Translations under genes and position numbers: made by a program
Origin: an uncultured Lachnospiraceae bacterium
GTDB lineage: Bacteria; Bacillota; Clostridia; Lachnospirales; Lachnospiraceae
Direction: 5' to 3'
Length of the DNA stretch: 11,348 nt
Assembly: GCA_937915975.1 (NCBI GenBank)
Contig: CALGGL010000152.1
Location: 1 to 11,348, forward strand
Part shown: positions 7,232 through 11,348 of the stretch, piece by piece
Layout of the letters: each line of letters opens with the position of its first letter
Numbering within the stretch: position 1 is the stretch's first letter
Notes under the pieces: generated by a model
Database searches by the model: none
What the model saw: only the letters and a program-made list of their open reading frames with translations
Told to the model about the DNA's origin: nothing

Positions 7232-7249
7232 TAACACGTTATATAGCAA
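7220..7249 (-). promoter_or_regulatory. candidate promoter of the exporter operon
   Basis: On the minus strand TTGCTA (7249-7244) and TATAAA (7225-7220) are separated by 18 nt. The -10 lies within the operator half-site at 7222-7231, so a bound repressor would block polymerase. The match is moderate, and the real start could lie elsewhere in this AT-rich stretch. Confidence 0.45.
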
Positions 7250-7344
7250 GGTAAATTTTTATTAACCCTACAATTTCCTTTATTTTTAGCGCTTTTACGC
7301 GCTAAACTATCTCGCCTGTCGGCTCGATACACTTGCTCGTCAAG

Positions 7345-7371
7345 GTTGTATTCGTGCAAGCACGATACAAC
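7345..7371. other. hairpin directly after tetR
   Basis: gttgtat (7345-7351) pairs with atacaac (7365-7371), and cgtg (7353-7356) with cacg (7361-7364), with one bulged base and a 4-nt loop. It begins 9 nt after the tetR stop in the minus direction. On the minus strand no T-run follows; on the plus strand TTTT follows. It may be a weak terminator or a 3'-end stabilising fold. Confidence 0.5.
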
Positions 7372-7380
7372 TTTTCCTCG

Positions 7381-7956
7381 CTATACTATATCATTAAATA
7401 TATCAATTATCGAATGGCTGCTTATATAATCAAAGATTTCCGAAAGCTCATCCGGACTAACCGTAAAATCTCTCTTTATCCAATTGATAGCTATATAGCA
7501 CATCGTATTGGCATAATACTCTGCAAGCATCTCTCTTGACATCCAGCTGTATCTGAAATGATGTACCGGATGAAGCTTCTCTATGGTTTCCACAAGAAGC
7601 TCCGTAACAAGTGAAATCGATATATTGGAAAAAGAATTCTGTCCTTCTATCAGAACTGCCCTTTTATAGAATTCAATATCATTACCTATATTGGTAAGGA
7701 GCAGAGTGTATGCCGCCGTCATCATATTGTTAAACAAAAGCGGTTTAATCGGTTCAAGTATATCCGTTCTTATTATATACTCAAGCACCTCATACTTATC
7801 AGCAAAATGATTATAAAAGGTAGGACGGATAATCCCTGCCTTCTCGCATATCTCTTTAACGGTAATCTTTTCCATAGAATTCTTAAGTAAAAGTTCTTTA
7901 AATGTATCCGCTATAATCTTTTCCGTATCCTTTTTTTCTTTTTCCTGTGCTCTCAT
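7381..7956 (-). CDS. TetR/AcrR-family transcriptional regulator
   Basis: A 191-residue protein. Residues about 12-58 form the TetR DNA-binding domain: a first helix IIADTFKELLLKN, the helix-turn-helix ITVKEICEKAGIIRPTFYNH and the usual FADKYEVLEY. The remaining helices (60-191) form the ligand/dimer domain, which resembles the C-terminal regulatory region common in Firmicutes TetR proteins of this size. The ligand is unknown. The ribosome site AAGGAAG lies 8 nt before the ATG. The gene follows the cardiolipin synthase stop by 25 nt on the same strand, so it is probably read through from the methyltransferase promoter. The exporter operon with its inverted-repeat operator lies immediately downstream, making that operon its likely target. 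Confidence 0.9.
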   Translation of the reverse strand: MRAQEKEKKDTEKIIADTFKELLLKNSMEKITVKEICEKAGIIRPTFYNHFADKYEVLEYIIRTDILEPIKPLLFNNMMTAAYTLLLTNIGNDIEFYKRAVLIEGQNSFSNISISLVTELLVETIEKLHPVHHFRYSWMSREMLAEYYANTMCYIAINWIKRDFTVSPDELSEIFDYISSHSIIDIFNDIV

Positions 7957-7981
7957 AATAAGTGCTTCCTTTCAAACCCAA

Positions 7982-9550
7982 TCAAAATAATGGTGCAATC
8001 AGTCGCAGACAGCTTTGTACGAATCTTTTCAATCTTCCTGTATTATTTATTTCCTCCATAGTTACCATATCACATTTTTCAAATGTAGCATTAAAGTCTT
8101 CCTTTATATCATATATTATGTCTGAATCATACATCCATACACCACACTCAAAATGAAGATACAGGCTTCTGAAATCAAAATTAACTGTTCCCACTGTCGC
8201 AACCTTATCATCTGCTATAACGGTTTTAGCATGCACAAAGCCCGGAGTGTATTGATATATCTTAACACCTCCCTTTACAAGGGCCGCATAATTTGCCTGC
8301 GTAACCAGATATACAAGTTTTTTATCGGGAACTCCCGGAGTAATAATTCTGACATCTATTCCGTTCTTTGCCGCAAGTGTCAGGGCAGTTATCATTTCAT
8401 TATCTATTATAAGATAAGGTGTCATAATGTAAACATATTGCTTGGCCTTGTTAATTATATTAAGGTATATGTTTTCGCCGACAATCTCATCATCAACAGG
8501 CGTATCGCCGTAAGGCTGTACATATCCATCCGTTTTAAAGTTTTCTTTCATATAAAAGTCCGGCTTATATAAGGAGTAATCCTCTTCTTCTCCTGTAAGC
8601 ATACGCCACGTTTGAAGAAACATCAGGGTAAAGCTCCACACTGCATCACCGCAAAGCATAATTCCCGTATCCTTCCAATGCCCGAATCTTTCCACCTTAT
8701 TGATATACTCATCTGCAAGATTAATCCCGCCGGTAAAACCTATATATCCGTCAATTACTGTTATTTTTCTGTGATCCCTGTTGTTTTGCCTCAAGTTAAC
8801 AACCGGTGCAACCTGATTAAATGCCGCAACCTTAATCCCAAATCCATTCATATTTTTAATGAACTTTGCCGGCATTCCCATACCGGAGCCGAAATCGTCA
8901 TATATTATTCTGACATCCAAGCCCTCTTTTACCTTATTTTTCAAGGCTTCGAGAATATCAGTCCACATTTCACCTTCCTTAATTATAAAATACTCCATAA
9001 ATATATAATGTCTGGCATCTCTTATTTTTTCAAGAAGGTTTTTGAAATTGTTTTCTCCCAATGGAAAATAAACCACCTCTGTATTTTTATATACGGGATA
9101 TCCGGCAGTTTGAGAAATATAATGCGACTGAGCCGACGACGATTTGCTTAAAGCTTTTATCTCCTGATAATAAGCTTCATCATCCGGCATATATCGAAAT
9201 GTATCAAGATGATTTTTTAGTGCCTTATTTGTAAAATTCTTTCTTGTTCTGTTGCCTGCAAGAATAACATACATAGATCCACCCAAAAGCGGTACAGCCA
9301 TTATGAAAATAACCCATGCAAGCTTATATGCAGGATTTGATTCAGTATTGACGATATACAAAACCACTAATGCCGTAAGCAGCAAAGCACTGGCCTGCCA
9401 ATATATCACATACTCATACAAAACACCATATATTAACAGCAGAAATAATATCTGTGCAATCATAAGAAAAATGTACAAAAACAATTTTATCAGAAAAATT
9501 CGTCTGTTTTTATCTCTATGATTATTTCTATCAACAAAATTATCCTTCAT
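7982..9550 (-). CDS. cls: cardiolipin synthase (phospholipase D family)
   Basis: A 522-residue enzyme of the normal bacterial cardiolipin synthase length. The N-terminus is basic and followed by hydrophobic segments at about 21-45, 52-67 and 76-96, giving membrane attachment. Two phospholipase D catalytic motifs are intact: H260-K262-D267 in DHRKITVID with GGIN after it, and H440-K442-D447 in FVHAKTVIADD with a downstream VNFDFRS. The enzyme class joins two phosphatidylglycerols into cardiolipin and glycerol at the inner membrane face. The ATG at 9550 follows the methyltransferase TGA by a single base, and its site AAGGA lies inside the end of that gene, so translation is probably coupled. 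A related PLD transfer activity is possible, but both motifs and the length favour cardiolipin synthase. Confidence 0.92.
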   Translation of the reverse strand: MKDNFVDRNNHRDKNRRIFLIKLFLYIFLMIAQILFLLLIYGVLYEYVIYWQASALLLTALVVLYIVNTESNPAYKLAWVIFIMAVPLLGGSMYVILAGNRTRKNFTNKALKNHLDTFRYMPDDEAYYQEIKALSKSSSAQSHYISQTAGYPVYKNTEVVYFPLGENNFKNLLEKIRDARHYIFMEYFIIKEGEMWTDILEALKNKVKEGLDVRIIYDDFGSGMGMPAKFIKNMNGFGIKVAAFNQVAPVVNLRQNNRDHRKITVIDGYIGFTGGINLADEYINKVERFGHWKDTGIMLCGDAVWSFTLMFLQTWRMLTGEEEDYSLYKPDFYMKENFKTDGYVQPYGDTPVDDEIVGENIYLNIINKAKQYVYIMTPYLIIDNEMITALTLAAKNGIDVRIITPGVPDKKLVYLVTQANYAALVKGGVKIYQYTPGFVHAKTVIADDKVATVGTVNFDFRSLYLHFECGVWMYDSDIIYDIKEDFNATFEKCDMVTMEEINNTGRLKRFVQSCLRLIAPLF

Positions 9551-9551
9551 A

Positions 9552-10430
9552 TCATTCCTTCGTCCATCTGCAGGAAGAACCGCATGGCAAAACGAGACCG
9601 TTTTGAGTAACAGGCAATCCTATCTCATCAGCAACAGCAATTCCACCGTATTCTCTTACTACTGTATTAGAAACCATATATGTAAGAACTGACGGTGCAA
9701 GTCCGGTTGTATAGGAATTAACAAGAAAAAATAAAGCATCATCACCGAGAAGCCTTGTTGTCAGTTCAATAAATGAGTAAATCTTATCCTCTAATTTCCA
9801 TATTTCCCCTTTTGGTCCGCGTCCATACGAGGGCGGATCCATTATTATACCGTCATATTTGTTTCCACGCCGTATCTCACGTTCAACAAACTTTACACAG
9901 TCGTCTACAAGCCATCTTACAGGTGCATCAGCAAGACCTGACGATACGGCATTTTCTTTTGCCCATGTAACCATACCCTTGGAAGCATCCACGTGAGTAA
10001 CCTTGGCTCCCGCTGCCGCAGCAGCTATGGTTGCACCACCTGTATAGGCAAACAGATTAAGCACCTTAATTTCCCTATTACTGTCTTTATCGCGGGCATC
10101 CTTAATTATCTCAGAAAACCAGTCCCAATTAGCTGCCTGTTCAGGAAAAAGTCCTGTGTGCTTGAAGCTGAATGGTTTAAGATTAAATGTCAAATCTCTG
10201 TAATGAATTGACCATTGCTCAGGAAGATCAAAGAATTCCCAGTTTCCGCCGCCCTTTGAGCTTCGGTGATAGTGTGCATTTATCATATTCCAATGTGCAT
10301 CATTCTTAGGGGTATTCCATATGACTTGTGGGTCGGGGCGAAGAAGTATGTAATTTCCCCACCGTTCCAATTTTTCCCCACCGGATGTATCTATAACCTC
10401 ATAGTCTTTCCATTTATCTGCTATCCACAT
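9552..10430 (-). CDS. class I SAM-dependent methyltransferase (RlmI/RlmK-like, probably acting on RNA)
   Basis: A 292-residue protein. The SAM-binding motif I is at about 123-134 (VLNLFAYTGGAT), with the acidic residue after the second strand at D148 (THVDAS). The catalytic-type motif DPPSYGRGPKG lies at about 198-208. Ahead of the fold is GLFPEQAANWDW (about 94-105), matching the position of the FLDQR segment of RlmI/RlmK proteins. No PUA domain is present, so it is shorter than RlmI. It probably methylates rRNA, but the target base is unknown. The ATG at 10430 is chosen because AAGGAG ends 5 nt before it, and the promoter places transcription start near 10465, which rules out the in-frame ATG at 10469. 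It is the first gene of the unit with cls and tetR. Confidence 0.85.
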   Translation of the reverse strand: MWIADKWKDYEVIDTSGGEKLERWGNYILLRPDPQVIWNTPKNDAHWNMINAHYHRSSKGGGNWEFFDLPEQWSIHYRDLTFNLKPFSFKHTGLFPEQAANWDWFSEIIKDARDKDSNREIKVLNLFAYTGGATIAAAAAGAKVTHVDASKGMVTWAKENAVSSGLADAPVRWLVDDCVKFVEREIRRGNKYDGIIMDPPSYGRGPKGEIWKLEDKIYSFIELTTRLLGDDALFFLVNSYTTGLAPSVLTYMVSNTVVREYGGIAVADEIGLPVTQNGLVLPCGSSCRWTKE

Positions 10431-10434
10431 AGTA

Positions 10435-10441
10435 TCTCCTT
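10435..10441 (-). promoter_or_regulatory. Shine-Dalgarno AAGGAGA deciding the methyltransferase start
   Basis: AAGGAG sits 5 nt before the ATG at 10430. The upstream ATG at 10469 has no such site and would lie at or before the predicted transcription start. Confidence 0.8.
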
Positions 10442-10471
10442 GTAGTATATACCATATTTTAGTTACCATTC

Positions 10472-10499
10472 ATTATATATGGAAGAGGGGATTTGTCAA
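10472..10499 (-). promoter_or_regulatory. consensus promoter of the methyltransferase-cls-tetR unit
   Basis: On the minus strand TTGACA (10499-10494) and TATAAT (10477-10472) are both perfect, with a 16-nt spacer. The expected start near 10465 gives a short leader of about 35 nt. No other strong minus-strand promoter was seen before cls or tetR. Confidence 0.85.
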
Positions 10500-10585
10500 A
10501 TGTTCCACATATTTACTTAATGGATTTGATCATACAATCGTATTAAATGACAAAACGTGCCAAATGTACGCAATGCCAATTTAGG

Positions 10586-10665
10586 TCAATTTGTAGAAAT
10601 ATTAAAAAGAATAAGATATAATTATCAATATATGTCGACGCAATTTGATGAAATATACAAATTGA
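10586..10665 (+). promoter_or_regulatory. AIM24-gene upstream region: -10 element and CAATTTG repeats
   Basis: TATAAT at 10617-10622 is the best plus-strand -10, but no good -35 stands 16-18 nt before it. It is framed by the inverted repeat tcaatttgt (10586-10594) / acaaattga (10657-10665). A third copy, caatttg, at 10641-10647 faces caaattg at 10658-10664 across 10 nt. The repeated motif around a -10 suggests a regulator site or a leader hairpin. Both readings are tentative. Confidence 0.4.
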
Positions 10666-10692
10666 GACTTAGATGTAACGAGGATATAGGTT

Positions 10693-11348
10693 ATGATTCA
10701 ATTTCAAGTAGAGAATGATGTAAGAAAGGTAAAAGCTGCAAAGGGATGTTTCAGGGTATTGGAATATGAGAAGGATGCAAGTGTGTCAGCAGCTAATGCA
10801 ACAACGGAATATTTTATGCAGCATATGGGAGTCCATAGGAGACAGGTGTTGTGTGCGATGGATGGAAAGATATCTGTTGTTACACAGGCAGGCGCAATGC
10901 AGTGGGTTGGTGGTAATGTGAATGCCACAACAGGAATTAAAGGTGCAGGTGATCTCCTGGGGAAGATGGTAAAGGGTGCCGTTACGAAGGAATCAACCAC
11001 CAAGCCGGAATATGTAGGAGAGGGTGTGCTTGTGTTGGAGCCCACGTATAAGCATATTCTTTTAGAAAGTGTTGAGGACTGGGGAAGTGGAATTGTTGTT
11101 GAAGATGGAATGTTCCTTGCATGTGAAGGTACGGTTAATCGGGATGTTACTATGAGATCTAACCTTTCTTCAGCTGTTGCAGGCGGAGAAGGATTATTTA
11201 ATCTATGTATGACAGGTCAGGGAGTAGTTGCTTTGGAGAGTAATGTACCCAGAGAGGAACTTATAGCAATAGATCTGAAAGATGATGTATTGAAGATAGA
11301 CGGTAATATGGCTGTATGTTGGTCTTCTGCATTGAAGTTTACAGTAGA
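10693..11348 (+). CDS. AIM24 family protein (partial, runs off the right edge)
   Basis: A plus-strand frame is open from ATG 10693 to the end of the window, 218 codons with no stop. The translation fits the AIM24 family (Pfam PF01987): a beta-rich protein with SVVTQAGAMQWVGGNVNA (61-78), a Gly-rich GIKGAGDLLGKMVKGAVTKE (81-100) and later FNLCMTGQGVVALES (169-183), the usual order of its repeated strand motifs. The family has a TRAP-like beta fold; its bacterial function is not established. The site GAGGA (10680-10684) lies 8 nt before the ATG. The gene diverges from the methyltransferase unit across a 262-nt gap. Codon use is regular, and no frameshift is seen up to the edge. Confidence 0.88.
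   Translation, partial: MIQFQVENDVRKVKAAKGCFRVLEYEKDASVSAANATTEYFMQHMGVHRRQVLCAMDGKISVVTQAGAMQWVGGNVNATTGIKGAGDLLGKMVKGAVTKESTTKPEYVGEGVLVLEPTYKHILLESVEDWGSGIVVEDGMFLACEGTVNRDVTMRSNLSSAVAGGEGLFNLCMTGQGVVALESNVPREELIAIDLKDDVLKIDGNMAVCWSSALKFTV

Larger units (their letters stand above)
7078..7380 (-). promoter_or_regulatory. 303-nt regulatory interval between tetR and the exporter operon
   Basis: I find no convincing gene here. In minus-strand order it holds a hairpin directly after the tetR stop (7345-7371), an 8-bp stem (TTTAGCGC / GCGCTAAA, about 7286-7307), a candidate promoter (7220-7249) overlapping a three-half-site operator (7189-7231), a stem with a short T-run (7139-7173), and a last small stem (AGAGGT / ACCTCT, about 7097-7119) just before the ribosome site. 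The layout suggests a controlled promoter with a structured leader of about 135 nt. Confidence 0.6.

Noticed and set aside
7215..7240. plus-strand promoter TTGACT / TTATAT
   Set aside because: TTGACT falls in the operator spacer, and no plus-strand gene follows; tetR, cls and the methyltransferase are all on the minus strand.
8153..9151. two long plus-strand open frames (139 and 179 codons)
   Set aside because: Both lie opposite cls, whose two catalytic motifs fix the coding strand. They show no domain and no promoter.
10704..11045. 113-codon minus-strand open frame
   Set aside because: It is antisense to the AIM24 frame, which has a ribosome site, family motifs and an uninterrupted frame to the window edge. 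The antisense product is Pro/Thr/Ser-rich with no recognisable domain.

Overview
The window looks like chromosomal DNA from a low-GC Gram-positive anaerobe, most likely a Lachnospiraceae member (Roseburia / Agathobacter / Lachnospira-like). This is judged from AT-rich intergenic DNA, strong AGGAGG-type ribosome sites, consensus sigma-A promoters, and a gene set of LemA, MMPL with an LxxG-repeat partner, and a CBM2-like surface protein. The genus is inferred, not shown. Nothing indicates phage, CRISPR or a complete mobile element.

Layout: almost everything is on the minus strand. The left edge holds what may be the 3' tail of a plus-strand gene (2-85). Then come a secreted CBM2-like/beta-repeat surface protein (122-1582, with a perfect consensus promoter), lemA (1744-2283, with its own promoter and a strong terminator), and an intergenic stretch with a terminator and a 75-nt near-perfect hairpin. 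Next is a two-gene operon, an MMPL-type RND exporter (4951-7077) followed 12 nt later by an exported LxxG heptad-repeat protein (2533-4938). Upstream of it is a 303-nt regulatory region with a triple half-site operator and several hairpins, then a TetR regulator (7381-7956), a cardiolipin synthase-type PLD enzyme (7982-9550) and a class I methyltransferase (9552-10430). These last three form one tight minus-strand unit read from a consensus promoter at 10472-10499. Diverging from that promoter on the plus strand is the start of an AIM24-family gene (10693 to the window end, incomplete).

How the genes may work together: the simplest reading is a regulated envelope-lipid or hydrophobic-compound export module. 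The TetR protein probably binds the ATGTATA half-sites at 7189-7231 and represses the exporter and its repeat partner, while being co-transcribed with a phospholipid-synthesis enzyme. The exporter/partner pair is the least understood part: the partner resembles the extracellular part of YhgE/Pip proteins but lacks their C-terminal membrane domain. The methyltransferase, LemA, surface protein and AIM24 genes look independent of that module.
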